Counted from the first letter of the stretch, positions 1 to 7,505 are shown. The stretch: 11,770 bases of DNA from Kocuria sp. (GCA_030453435.1 JAKDKI010000044.1:1-11770); one strand, 5' to 3'. The notes: generated by a model not told the origin, from the sequence alone. Made by a program: numbers and translations.

Positions 1-901
1 TCCGCACCGCACCGCGGGCAAAGTGACGCTCCACGTAGTACTGAATGATGTTGAGGACGGTCGTGATGATCACGTACCACAGCGTGGCCACCAGCAGCAT
101 GGGAATGACCTCATTGGTGCGGGCGTAGATCACCTGGATCGTGTAGAAGAGCTCGTTGTACGCGAGCACGTAGACCACCGAGGTGCCCTTGACCAGGCTG
201 ATGATCTCGTTGAATGCCGGCGGCAGGATGGAACGCAGCGCCTGGGGCAGCACGATGTGCGTGGAGCGGCGCCAGCGCGGAATACCCAACGACGCCGCTG
301 CCTCCTGTTGGCCTTGGTCCACGGCCAGGATGCCACCGCGAATGATCTCCGCGGAGTAGGCGGCCTGGTGCAGCGTCAGCCCCAGCACCGCGGCGCCGAA
401 CTTGTTCACGATGTCCGTGGTGGGCACCTGGAAGAACGTCACGTCCGTGCCCGGAATACCCACGCTGATCACCTCGTAGAGATAGCCCACGTTGTACCAG
501 AGCAACAGTTGAACCAGCAGGGGCACGGAGCGGAAGATCCAAATGTAGAACCACGCCACCGAGGACAGCAGACCCGAATTGGACATCCTCATGAGTGCCA
601 GGATGAAGCCCAGGAGGAACCCGCCCACGGCCGCGATGACGGTGAGCAGCAGGGTGTTGCCCAGGGCGTTGATCACCGACTCCGCGGTGAGCCATTGGGC
701 CACCACGTCCCATTGCCATCGGGGATTGGTCAGGAGTGACCACACGATGCCGAACAGCACCAGTGCCACCAGCGCGGTCCCAACCCAGCGCCAGGGATTT
801 CGTGCGGGTACCACGGTCAAGGTCTCGGGCCGCTGTTGCGGTGTGCCGGGTGGCCCCGAGCGCTCTGTGTCCGCGGGCGCGGCGGTGGATGACGGTGTCA
901 C
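1..901 (-). CDS. Amino-acid ABC transporter permease (HisM/GlnP type), 3' end cut by window
   Basis: Inner-membrane permease subunit of a polar amino-acid ABC importer. It would pair with a periplasmic-type binding lipoprotein and an ATPase, neither of which is in the window. The 300 visible codons start at GTG 901, with AGGAG six bases upstream. Residues 1-35 are a Pro/Thr-rich cytoplasmic tail. Hydrophobic segments follow at about 40-57, 80-104, 112-136 and 167-182, and near 262-282. The ATPase-contacting EAA loop lies near residues 199-225, with EAAASLGIPRW, then LPQALRSILP and a conserved FNEIISLVKGTS tail. This loop is diagnostic for the HisM/GlnP family. No stop is reached, but the length suggests only a few residues are missing. 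A second in-frame GTG lies 21 bases upstream with a poorer ribosome site. The gene is separated from the TetR gene by 159 bases, so it is probably a separate transcription unit. Substrate cannot be told. Confidence 0.93.
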   Translation of the reverse strand, partial: MTPSSTAAPADTERSGPPGTPQQRPETLTVVPARNPWRWVGTALVALVLFGIVWSLLTNPRWQWDVVAQWLTAESVINALGNTLLLTVIAAVGGFLLGFILALMRMSNSGLLSSVAWFYIWIFRSVPLLVQLLLWYNVGYLYEVISVGIPGTDVTFFQVPTTDIVNKFGAAVLGLTLHQAAYSAEIIRGGILAVDQGQQEAAASLGIPRWRRSTHIVLPQALRSILPPAFNEIISLVKGTSVVYVLAYNELFYTIQVIYARTNEVIPMLLVATLWYVIITTVLNIIQYYVERHFARGAVR

Positions 902-1060
902 GCGATACTCCTGGACTGTCACGGGTAGGACTCACCGCCGGAGGCGGCAACGGCATTCACCGTAGGAGGTTCGGCGTCCGTGAACCCAAACGTCAGACAC
1001 AAAACTTCATAGTCGGGTTTTCAGCACGCGATCCGTCGTGAGTTGGAGACGGTATGAGTG

Positions 1061-1657
1061 TCACTCCCCACCCTCAACCGCCACGAGGTTCGTCAGCGTG
1101 GCGTGCACTCGGGCCGGCCAGTCGTCGCCCAAACTGCCAAACCTGGCCACGTGGGCGTAGGAAGCACCCAGCATGAAATCGATCACCACGTCCAGGTCAA
1201 CGTTCTCGCGGATCAGCCCGAGTTCCACATCGCGCTGCAGAAGGTTGCGAAGAATTTCCATGCGCGGCCTGATGATCTTGCGACGCAGTACTTCCGAAAT
1301 CGTTGAACCCGGGTCCTGAAGCAGTGTCAGAGCCACGCCCTTGCCCATGTCCTCGAACAGCACCTCGATGGCCTCGCGCATGCTGTCTTCCCAATCCCCC
1401 GAGGTGGGCGGGACCGGTGGAAGTGTGGAGTACACCTGCTCCAGAACGGCCTCGAGCAACTCGTCGCTGTTGTTGTAGCGACGATAGATCGAGGTCTTGG
1501 CAACGCCGGAGACTACCGCCACCGCTTCGATCGTGACCTTTTGGGGACCTGACTCGCGCAGCAGTTTCAACGCACCCGCCAGAATCTTCCGGTCGGTGCG
1601 AGCGGTGCGCGGGTCCGTTGCCCCTCCCTGTTCCGGCGTGGTCGTATCGGCCACCAT
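1061..1657 (-). CDS. TetR/AcrR-family transcriptional regulator
   Basis: A 198-residue predicted DNA-binding repressor, the usual size for the family. The N-terminal helix-turn-helix spans about residues 22-70, with the recognition region VSGVAKTSIYRRYNNSDELL, a classic TetR signature. The rest is the alpha-helical ligand-binding and dimerisation domain, about residues 75-195. The ATG lies two bases after the TGA of the upstream diiron gene, and I see no clear Shine-Dalgarno sequence, so translation is probably coupled. As the last gene of the lipid operon, it is the obvious candidate to control the divergent promoter at 5725-5813 in response to an acyl or lipid ligand. That role is inferred from position; the effector is unknown. 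The family call is secure. Confidence 0.95.
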   Translation of the reverse strand: MVADTTTPEQGGATDPRTARTDRKILAGALKLLRESGPQKVTIEAVAVVSGVAKTSIYRRYNNSDELLEAVLEQVYSTLPPVPPTSGDWEDSMREAIEVLFEDMGKGVALTLLQDPGSTISEVLRRKIIRPRMEILRNLLQRDVELGLIRENVDLDVVIDFMLGASYAHVARFGSLGDDWPARVHATLTNLVAVEGGE

Positions 1658-1659
1658 AC

Positions 1660-2475
1660 TCAGGCCGTTACGGTTTCCGACCGGTGAGACTCGCGCGCGT
1701 GCGCGGTCGCGTTATGGAAGATCCGCAGCCCGTCCATTCCCGGCAATCTGGCAATGTTGTGGTCCAGTCGATCAATCTCGCGGGCACCGTCCGCACCGCC
1801 GAAAAGCTCGCGCATCACATGGTCCACCTCGTCCGGGTCCATGACGCCGGACCCCACGGGCGCCCAGAATTTCCGCAGCGCGAACCGCGTGAGGCGCTGG
1901 GCCTTGCGGGAAGATTCCAAGCGGCGTCGGGCCTGTGTCGCGTAGAAAGCCACGTGACGCGATTCCTGCGCCGCGATCCGCTTGAGCAGAACCGCGAGCA
2001 CCGGGTGCTTCTCCAGATCGGCCAGCCGCCGGTAGGCAGCGACCGCGGACCACTCATTGGCCGCGCCCCACGCCATGTGGGTCGCAATGAAGTCCGCGCC
2101 CACCATGTTGGACAACAGCGACTGTTTGAGCGGCTTGAGCGCCTCGGACCACCCGAGCTTCATGCGTTTGGCCTTGAGCTCGTCGTAGTCGACCACGATG
2201 CCGTGCAAGCCCAGCACCTCGGCGAGCGCCTCACCATGCCAATACTCCTCGCGGTTCCACATGGTCATGAACGTGGAGACGTCCTTGTCCTGGTGCGAGG
2301 GAGTCACCAACATGTCTCGCATGTAGCACACCGTGTGGTACTCCACATCGCACATGTACCGCAGGCAGCGCAGCGTTTTCTCGGGCAAGGGACGGGTGAT
2401 GAATTCACCCATGTCCAGGTCAGCCCATTTCACTCGCTGCGAAGTCTCTGCGAACTTGTCGATGTTGAAGGCCAT
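1660..2475 (-). CDS. Ferritin-like diiron protein, putative lipid desaturase/oxygenase
   Basis: A 271-residue soluble, mostly helical protein with six well-placed diiron ligands: Glu45 (helix 1), Glu77-x-x-His80 (helix 2), Glu141 (helix 3) and Glu171-x-x-His174 (helix 4). This E, ExxH, E, ExxH order is that of acyl-ACP desaturases, AurF-type N-oxygenases and cyanobacterial aldehyde-deformylating oxygenase. The ligand spacing here (32, 64 and 30 residues) does not match any of these closely. I infer an O2-dependent enzyme acting on a fatty chain, given its place three bases after the acyl-reductase/HAD gene. Desaturation of an alkyl or acyl chain, or removal of an aldehyde carbon, are both possible. 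No membrane segment or signal peptide is seen. ATG 2475 is preceded by GGAGG at a long 12-base distance inside the upstream gene. A degenerate paralogue lies two genes upstream. Confidence 0.8.
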   Translation of the reverse strand: MAFNIDKFAETSQRVKWADLDMGEFITRPLPEKTLRCLRYMCDVEYHTVCYMRDMLVTPSHQDKDVSTFMTMWNREEYWHGEALAEVLGLHGIVVDYDELKAKRMKLGWSEALKPLKQSLLSNMVGADFIATHMAWGAANEWSAVAAYRRLADLEKHPVLAVLLKRIAAQESRHVAFYATQARRRLESSRKAQRLTRFALRKFWAPVGSGVMDPDEVDHVMRELFGGADGAREIDRLDHNIARLPGMDGLRIFHNATAHARESHRSETVTA

Positions 2476-2478
2476 GAC

Positions 2479-4737
2479 TCAGGCTTTCCTCCAGTCTTCG
2501 ATGGGCCAGTGCGACTTCTTGGCACGGCGGTACAACGGAAGATCGGGATTCACGGCGTACGCGTGCCCGATCTGGGACAGCCAGCTGGCATCGGCCACCG
2601 AGTCGCCGTAACCGTAGGAACGGCTCAGGTCGTAACCGTTCTCCTCCGCGTAGCGCTTGAGCCACTGGGCACGGGCCTCGTCCACGAGCGGCGGGGTGGC
2701 CAGGTAGCCGGTGAGCTTGCCGTCGGTGACTTCCATGCGTCCGGCCACCACGTGGTCGAACAGATCCGCGATGGGGCTCACCAACAGGTCCAGGGAACCG
2801 GTGACCAGCACGGTGTGGTGGCCGGCCGCGCGGTGCTCCTCGATCCGTTGCAGGGCCCCCGGTCGCAGGCTTTTCTCCATGGCCCGGCCCAACGAACCGT
2901 TCATGAGCTCTTCCACTCGTTCCACGGACACGCCCTCGTAGCGGCGCAGGAACGCGCGGATGAATTCACCGCGGTCGCGGCGTTCTGCCTTGACGTAAGT
3001 GGGTGCGTTGCCGAGCAGTTCGGTGATCTCGCCGGGCCACTGCACCGGGCTCAGTTCCCTGCGGCGCAGCTTGGCGTACTGCGTGATGATGTTGCCGGAC
3101 ACCACCGTGCCTTCGAGGTCGAAGATCGCCACCACGTCGGTTCCGGACTTGAGTCCGCGCGGTCGGGATTCACGCTTGCGCGAGGCGGCTTTCAAACGAC
3201 CGTAGGCGCGGGTCATCTCGGTGAGCGCTGGGAGATGTACGTTCTGCCAGTAGTCCCGCCAGTCGATGGCGCGCGGGTCGAAGTGCTGATCCTCGGGTGC
3301 GGACTCAGGAAGTGCCCGGTCCAAACGACGCGTGTGCGTATCGTCGAAAATCATTTCGGTGCGCGTGTAGTTCTGGTAGAGGTCCACGTAGGTGCGCAGC
3401 GACCCCAGACCTGTCTGCATCCGGTGCAGCGAGTTGGTCCACTCCCGGGTACGAGCCGTGGCGGGCAGGACGGCGCTCAGTTTGCCACCCGCGGCGGCGA
3501 GCTTCTCCTTGAGTGCGAGGCCGCGCTCCACGGCATTGTTGGCGGGGAACTTCCACTCGGGAACAGCAATGGGGTTTCCGTTGGAGTCCTCGAGCGGCTG
3601 TGCGAGGAAGAACTCCCGCACGTTCTCGTACATCTGGTGGAAGGGCAGGGGGTTCGAGGCCCCCGAGCACACCTGGTAGTAGGCCGCTTGCGGGTCGATA
3701 TCCGTTTCTTCGGTCAGCTCGCCGGACGGCGCTCGGTGCCCCTGGGTGACCAGGGCCACGATGGCATTGACCACGAAGTCCACCGGGATCACGTCTAGAA
3801 CGGAGTCGGGTAGACCCGGGAACTCGGGCAGCGCGCCCTTGGCATAGGCCATGATGAGCGGGTCCGCCACCTTGTAACCGTCGATCCAGCCCGGGAACGG
3901 GTAGCGCAGTGCGGATTCGATGATTGCCGGACGCACGATGGACAGCTGGTGTCCCGCGCCGGCCCACTTCTCCTCCGCTACACGCTCACCCAGGGCCTTG
4001 GTGAAGGTGTAGATGTCGGTCCAGCCCAGCGACTGTGCACGGGTGCGTCCGTGGTCGACCAGTCGTTCCTGGACCCATGCCTGCCGAGCCTCTTCCGCGG
4101 CGCGGGCCACTGACTTGGGACCTTCCTTGCCGAACTGGGAGGTGGCTTTCTCAATGAAGGACTGCAGCCGCTCCGGAGAGCGGGATTCCACCTGGGCGGT
4201 GTCCGCGGCACGGACCGCGGCCTGGAACTCCACGTCCCAGTCCACGCTGTGATCCACGGGTGCTTCTGGACGCAGGCCCTTGGCGATACCACCCACGTAG
4301 CACGTGGACACGTGCACTACGTGGGGGTTCTGGCCCGTTGCCCGCAGCGACTCGTAGAGGCCCACGGCGCCGCCCACGTTGGTCTTGAAGGCCTCATCGA
4401 TGGGCGGGTCAAAGGACACGGTCGAAGCGGAGTGCACGACCACGTCGAAAGGTTCCGTAATGCTCGCCAGACCGGTGAGATCGCCCTCGAGGACGCTCGT
4501 GCGCTCCGTGAAGATCTCCTCCGCACGTTCCTTCCCCACCGATTCACGCCACGTCTTGAACACGGGCTTGCGCAGCAGCTGCTTCAGTCGAGCCTGCCCG
4601 GACAGAGATCCCCTGGGCCGGATCACCGCGGTGACATGGATGTCGTCGTGGCTGGACAGCAAGCGTTCCAGGACCGCCTGCCCTAGGAACCCGGTGGCTC
4701 CCGTGAGCAGTACGCGCTTGGTGGTGGTCTGGGTCAA
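2479..4737 (-). CDS. Fatty acyl reductase (extended SDR) fused to HAD-IB phosphatase domain
   Basis: A 752-residue, two-domain enzyme. The N-terminal domain (about 1-360) is an extended short-chain dehydrogenase of the fatty acyl-CoA reductase/male-sterility group. It has the NAD(P) glycine motif TGATGFLG at 12-19, catalytic Ser144 in VHVSTCYVGG, and Tyr243/Lys247 in YTFTKALGE, a motif typical of alcohol-forming acyl reductases. A linker (about 360-530) leads to a HAD-IB hydrolase domain (about 533-752). That domain has nucleophile Asp540 in FDLEGTV, motif II VTGSLDLLV, and Asp712/Asp716 in GDSVAD followed by AVNPD. The usual second Asp of motif I is Glu542. The likely role is making fatty alcohol for the AGPS reaction. 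The HAD substrate is unknown; a lipid phosphate is a guess. I chose TTG 4737 because GGAGG lies six bases upstream; GTG 4803 would add 22 residues. Confidence 0.88.
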   Translation of the reverse strand: MTQTTTKRVLLTGATGFLGQAVLERLLSSHDDIHVTAVIRPRGSLSGQARLKQLLRKPVFKTWRESVGKERAEEIFTERTSVLEGDLTGLASITEPFDVVVHSASTVSFDPPIDEAFKTNVGGAVGLYESLRATGQNPHVVHVSTCYVGGIAKGLRPEAPVDHSVDWDVEFQAAVRAADTAQVESRSPERLQSFIEKATSQFGKEGPKSVARAAEEARQAWVQERLVDHGRTRAQSLGWTDIYTFTKALGERVAEEKWAGAGHQLSIVRPAIIESALRYPFPGWIDGYKVADPLIMAYAKGALPEFPGLPDSVLDVIPVDFVVNAIVALVTQGHRAPSGELTEETDIDPQAAYYQVCSGASNPLPFHQMYENVREFFLAQPLEDSNGNPIAVPEWKFPANNAVERGLALKEKLAAAGGKLSAVLPATARTREWTNSLHRMQTGLGSLRTYVDLYQNYTRTEMIFDDTHTRRLDRALPESAPEDQHFDPRAIDWRDYWQNVHLPALTEMTRAYGRLKAASRKRESRPRGLKSGTDVVAIFDLEGTVVSGNIITQYAKLRRRELSPVQWPGEITELLGNAPTYVKAERRDRGEFIRAFLRRYEGVSVERVEELMNGSLGRAMEKSLRPGALQRIEEHRAAGHHTVLVTGSLDLLVSPIADLFDHVVAGRMEVTDGKLTGYLATPPLVDEARAQWLKRYAEENGYDLSRSYGYGDSVADASWLSQIGHAYAVNPDLPLYRRAKKSHWPIEDWRKA

Positions 4738-4824
4738 CGGGATCCTCCGGAGGTAGGGGTGTTCTGGCACGCTCGTGGCGTGAAGACGAGGGCGGTTGGC
4801 CACCGTCTCCTTGGGTTCAACAAC

Positions 4825-5724
4825 TTAGAAAAGAGCGTAGCGGTTCACCACTTGATCGCGTTCGAGCGCCCTGCGCAGCGGTTCCGTACCGGCGGTCTCG
4901 TGCGTTCGTTGCAACGGTTCATCGGCTCGTTGCAGCAGTCGGTTGGTGTCGCGCACCGTGGGGCACAAGCTGACGACGAACTCTCGGAAGGCCCCCCGTG
5001 AGACACCCACCGGTCGCAGCGGATTGAAGCCAAAGGACACGTATCGGCGCGCAAAGGATGCCGCCCGGGGAGAGCGACGCACTCGCTCGCTTGTTTCCAC
5101 CGCTAAGAATCGTTGATGAACGGACTTGAGCTCGACCACGCGCCGAAGGAGGGCTGAAAGATCGGGATGGGCTGCGGCGTCGTCGAACGTCTCCAGGGCC
5201 GCTCGCACTGCGGCCTCGCGGGCCCAGCCGCGCGCCATCTGCCCGGCCACGACGTCCTCGCCGAAAAGGTTGGTCCACACGGAATCCGTCATGGGGGCCA
5301 GGTTGTCGAGCGCCCGTTCCACGCGGTCGAGGAGCAAGTGGTCGTGTTCCACAGGGCCGGAAACATCCTGGCCGTGTGCCTCGAGAACGGCCTGATAGGC
5401 ATCGGCGATCCAGTGGCGTTCGTAGGCCCACGTGGTGAGGAAAGCCGCGACGCGCGATTCCTTGTTCGTATAGCTGACCACCACGTGGCGGACCTGCCCC
5501 ATGGTGGAGCGTTCCACGTCCCACAGATAGCGCAGCTCTCGGAGCCGTTCCTCGCTCAACGGATTTTGGTGGAAGGCGGTCATATCGATGTCCCCGCGCA
5601 GGCTTCCCTGGGCGTCGCGGGTGAATTGTCGGACCTCGAAGGGAGTTCGTAGGACAAGTTCGTGGTCCGTGGGCCCGTACAACCTGCCCTGCCGGTGCAA
5701 TGCCAGGTAGGACTCCTCTGTCAC
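4825..5724 (-). CDS. Degenerate ferritin-like paralogue lacking half its diiron ligands
   Basis: A 299-residue protein alignable almost without gaps to the diiron protein at 1660-2475 across all four core helices; for example it shares the LRY..DVE and HP.L..LL.R segments. At the six ligand positions it keeps Glu71, Glu170 and His203. It has Arg103 and Ile106 in place of the helix-2 Glu and His, and Lys200 in place of the helix-4 Glu, so a normal diiron site is unlikely. It may be a non-catalytic partner subunit, a scaffold, or a protein with another cofactor. The reading frame is intact, which argues against a pseudogene. GTG 5724 has an AGGAGG just upstream (four-base gap). ATG 5772 would add 16 residues but has no clear ribosome site. 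It is the first gene of the minus-strand operon, 87 bases before the reductase start. The function is unknown. Confidence 0.78.
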   Translation of the reverse strand: MTEESYLALHRQGRLYGPTDHELVLRTPFEVRQFTRDAQGSLRGDIDMTAFHQNPLSEERLRELRYLWDVERSTMGQVRHVVVSYTNKESRVAAFLTTWAYERHWIADAYQAVLEAHGQDVSGPVEHDHLLLDRVERALDNLAPMTDSVWTNLFGEDVVAGQMARGWAREAAVRAALETFDDAAAHPDLSALLRRVVELKSVHQRFLAVETSERVRRSPRAASFARRYVSFGFNPLRPVGVSRGAFREFVVSLCPTVRDTNRLLQRADEPLQRTHETAGTEPLRRALERDQVVNRYALF

Positions 5725-5813
5725 TGTCCCTCCTCGATGACTCCGAGCAAAATCTGTGCCCGCACGGGCCATGAACCCGATTCGCTACGCCTACCGTAGT
5801 GTATCTTAGTGGC
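5725..5813. promoter_or_regulatory. Divergent promoter/operator region between the two lipid operons
   Basis: This short gap must drive both the minus operon and the plus operon. On the plus strand, TATCTT (5802-5807) ends six bases before ATG 5814, so a leaderless mRNA is likely. On the minus strand the same bases read TAAGAT (5808-5803), next to TACACT, so the two -10 elements may overlap. No convincing -35 was found. CTACG-N5-CGTAG (5785-5799) is a 15-base inverted repeat just upstream of the plus -10, and a candidate TetR operator. A second palindrome, GCCCG-CA-CGGGC (5758-5769), sits in the probable leader of the minus operon. The direct repeat TAGTG occurs at 5797-5801 and 5807-5811. 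All assignments are by eye. Confidence 0.5.
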
Positions 5814-6596
5814 ATGCTTACCGCTCTTGTGACCGGTGGAACGTCAGGCCTAGGAGCCGCGTTCGCACGCTCGTTAGCCCGTGAGGGCTTCAACCTGATC
5901 CTGGTGGCCCGCAACGAGGATCGGCTCCGGGAAGTAGCCGAAGATCTGGCCGGCGAGTACAGCATTCATGTGGAGGTCATAGCGGCAGATCTGTCCGACC
6001 GTGAACACGTGGAGCGCGTTGCACAGCGCCTGGCAGACACTTCAGCCCCCGTTGATTTGCTGGTCAACAACGCCGGTTTCTCGGTGGGAACACCCTTCTT
6101 GAGTGAGGACTTCTCCCCGCACGATGTGGGCACGGATGTCATGTGCCGCGCAGTAGCCCTGCTCTCCGGTGCCGCTGGCCGATCCATGATGCACCGTGGC
6201 ACCGGTTGGATCGTCAATATCGCCTCTATCGCCGGCTGCGTGACCATGGGCCAGTATTCGTCCATCAAGGCCTATGTCACGTCCATGACCGAATCGCTGG
6301 CGGTCGAACTGCATGGAACGGGCGTGCAGGTAACCGCCGTTCTGCCCGGCTGGGTGCGCACCGAGTTCCACAGTCGCGCGGGCATCGCGGGGTCCTCGAT
6401 CCCCAACTTCATGTGGCTCAATGCAGACAACGTCGCGGATGAAGCCCTCGCCGACGTCGCTCGGGGCAAGGTCATCTCGATTCCCACCGTCCGCTACAAA
6501 GCAGTTTTCACAGCGCTGCATCACCTGCCCCGCCCCACGGTACGTTGGATTTCTCGGCAGGTTTCCGGGGCACGCAAGCGCGAGAAGAAGGCCTGA
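5814..6596 (+). CDS. Short-chain dehydrogenase/reductase, candidate acyl/alkyl-DHAP reductase
   Basis: A 260-residue classical SDR. The Rossmann cofactor motif TGGTSGLG is at 7-14, an acidic turn Ala-Asp-Leu at 58-60, NNAG at 85-88, and the catalytic residues appear to be Ser138 in NIASIAG and Tyr148/Lys152 in YSSIK. Arg33 after strand 2 suggests NADPH preference. The Ser-to-Tyr distance is 10 residues rather than the usual 13, and the usual structural Asn near position 111 is not obvious (Met110-Cys111 instead), so the active-site loop is unusual. The mammalian acyl/alkyl-DHAP reductase is also an SDR. With the acyltransferase and AGPS directly downstream, reduction of the 2-keto group of alkyl-DHAP is my best inference. 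Start: ATG 5814 fits a leaderless transcript; GTG 5799 would add five residues and overlap the palindrome. Its stop is three bases before the next start. Confidence 0.88.
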   Translation: MLTALVTGGTSGLGAAFARSLAREGFNLILVARNEDRLREVAEDLAGEYSIHVEVIAADLSDREHVERVAQRLADTSAPVDLLVNNAGFSVGTPFLSEDFSPHDVGTDVMCRAVALLSGAAGRSMMHRGTGWIVNIASIAGCVTMGQYSSIKAYVTSMTESLAVELHGTGVQVTAVLPGWVRTEFHSRAGIAGSSIPNFMWLNADNVADEALADVARGKVISIPTVRYKAVFTALHHLPRPTVRWISRQVSGARKREKKA

Positions 6597-6599
6597 TCC

Positions 6600-7505
6600 A
6601 TGGCACCGCAGGACGATCAGCCGAACCCCCCTCAGGATCGGACCGACCGGTTTCGAGGGAAACACGCGCGCCGGCTCAACGAACAGCCGGGCCAGCCCAA
6701 GGAGCCGAGCGGTCGGGCACGCGGTAAGCACACCCGCCAGCCGGTCGAGCGGCCCCACATCATGGAGTCGCTGGAGGGGCCAGTTGCACAGGCCGATCCC
6801 GCTCCCCCGGCCCCGCCGGCTGAATCGGCCAAGGTAGGTACGGCCTACTACACACATACCGGCCGGAGGATCGCCCGGAAGATCGCACAAACCATCTTCT
6901 TCAAGGGTTTGGTCAATCGCCTGATCACCCGAACCAATGTGGTGGATCCCGCCGCGTTCGGTGTGAAGGGCGGCTGCGTAGTGGTGGCCAATCACTCGAG
7001 TCACCTGGATGCCCCGCTGGTCATGAGCGGGGTACCCCACTACATCTCCCGTTATCTGGCCACTGGTGTTGCCGCAGACTATTTCTTTACGGCCTGGTAC
7101 AAAAAGCTGTTCACGCAGTTGATCTTCAATGCCTTCCCCATTGACCGCACCGGAACCGGGGCGAACCGCGGCCTGTCCAAGAAGTTGTTGGCCGCGGGAA
7201 TCCCCATTTTGATCTTCCCCGAAGGCACACGCTCCAAGACCGGCAAGATGGCCCCCTTCAAGGTGGGCGCGGCCAGTTTGGCTCACTCGCTGGAGATACC
7301 CGTAGTGCCCGTGGCCTTGATCGGTGCCCACGAAGCCATGCCCAAGGATTCAAGCTGGCCGCGCCCCGGTAGGCCACCGGTTGTCGTTGCCGTGGGGGCG
7401 CCCCTACGAGCACGCGGAAACGAAACCGTTGCCGGGTTCAACGAACGCATCGAAGCAGCGGTTCGTGCACTGTACGCTTCGAACCGAAGCAAAATTCAAG
7501 ACTGA
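6600..7505 (+). CDS. PlsC-type acyltransferase, candidate DHAP or lysophosphatidate acyltransferase
   Basis: A 301-residue glycerolipid acyltransferase of the PlsC (LPLAT) family, transferring an acyl group to a glycerol-phosphate-type acceptor at the membrane. Motif I NHSSHLD contains His132 and Asp137 (HX4D, the catalytic pair). Motif II is FPIDRTG with Arg183, motif III FPEGTRSKTG at 206-215, and motif IV VPVALIG at 236-242. Residues 1-78 are an extra hydrophilic tail, rich in Pro, Gln and Arg and probably disordered. It contains RGKHARR (19-25) and RGKHTRQ (41-47), a repeated basic motif that could bind membrane phosphates. ATG 6600 has AGAAGG about eight bases upstream. The position between the SDR and AGPS genes suggests it supplies acyl-DHAP to AGPS, or acylates sn-2 of alkyl-glycerol-3-phosphate. 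The motifs do not separate these. Confidence 0.9.
   Translation: MAPQDDQPNPPQDRTDRFRGKHARRLNEQPGQPKEPSGRARGKHTRQPVERPHIMESLEGPVAQADPAPPAPPAESAKVGTAYYTHTGRRIARKIAQTIFFKGLVNRLITRTNVVDPAAFGVKGGCVVVANHSSHLDAPLVMSGVPHYISRYLATGVAADYFFTAWYKKLFTQLIFNAFPIDRTGTGANRGLSKKLLAAGIPILIFPEGTRSKTGKMAPFKVGAASLAHSLEIPVVPVALIGAHEAMPKDSSWPRPGRPPVVVAVGAPLRARGNETVAGFNERIEAAVRALYASNRSKIQD

Noticed and set aside
111..956. A 281-codon minus-strand frame over the permease region.
   Set aside because: It is the wrong frame of the same strand. The frame starting at GTG 901 gives hydrophobic segments and a perfect EAA loop, while this one gives a low-complexity Arg/Gly/His product.
1056..1066. GAGTG-T-CACTC palindrome at the TetR stop, considered as a terminator.
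   Set aside because: The loop is too small and no U-tract follows. No convincing terminator was found between the TetR gene and the permease gene.
1618..3798. A 726-codon open frame on the plus strand, antisense to the diiron and reductase genes.
   Set aside because: It is a shadow caused by high GC content. It is antisense to two genes with clear family motifs, has no domain of its own, and its composition is rich in His, Gly, Arg and Val as expected for an antisense frame.
4738..4803. A 22-residue N-terminal extension of the acyl reductase from GTG 4803.
   Set aside because: AAGGAG is only three bases from that GTG, while TTG 4737 has GGAGG at an ideal six bases and starts the protein just before the Rossmann strand. 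The longer form is not fully excluded.
6042..7331. A 429-codon open frame on the minus strand.
   Set aside because: It lies opposite the SDR and acyltransferase, both with intact catalytic motifs. No recognisable domain is visible.
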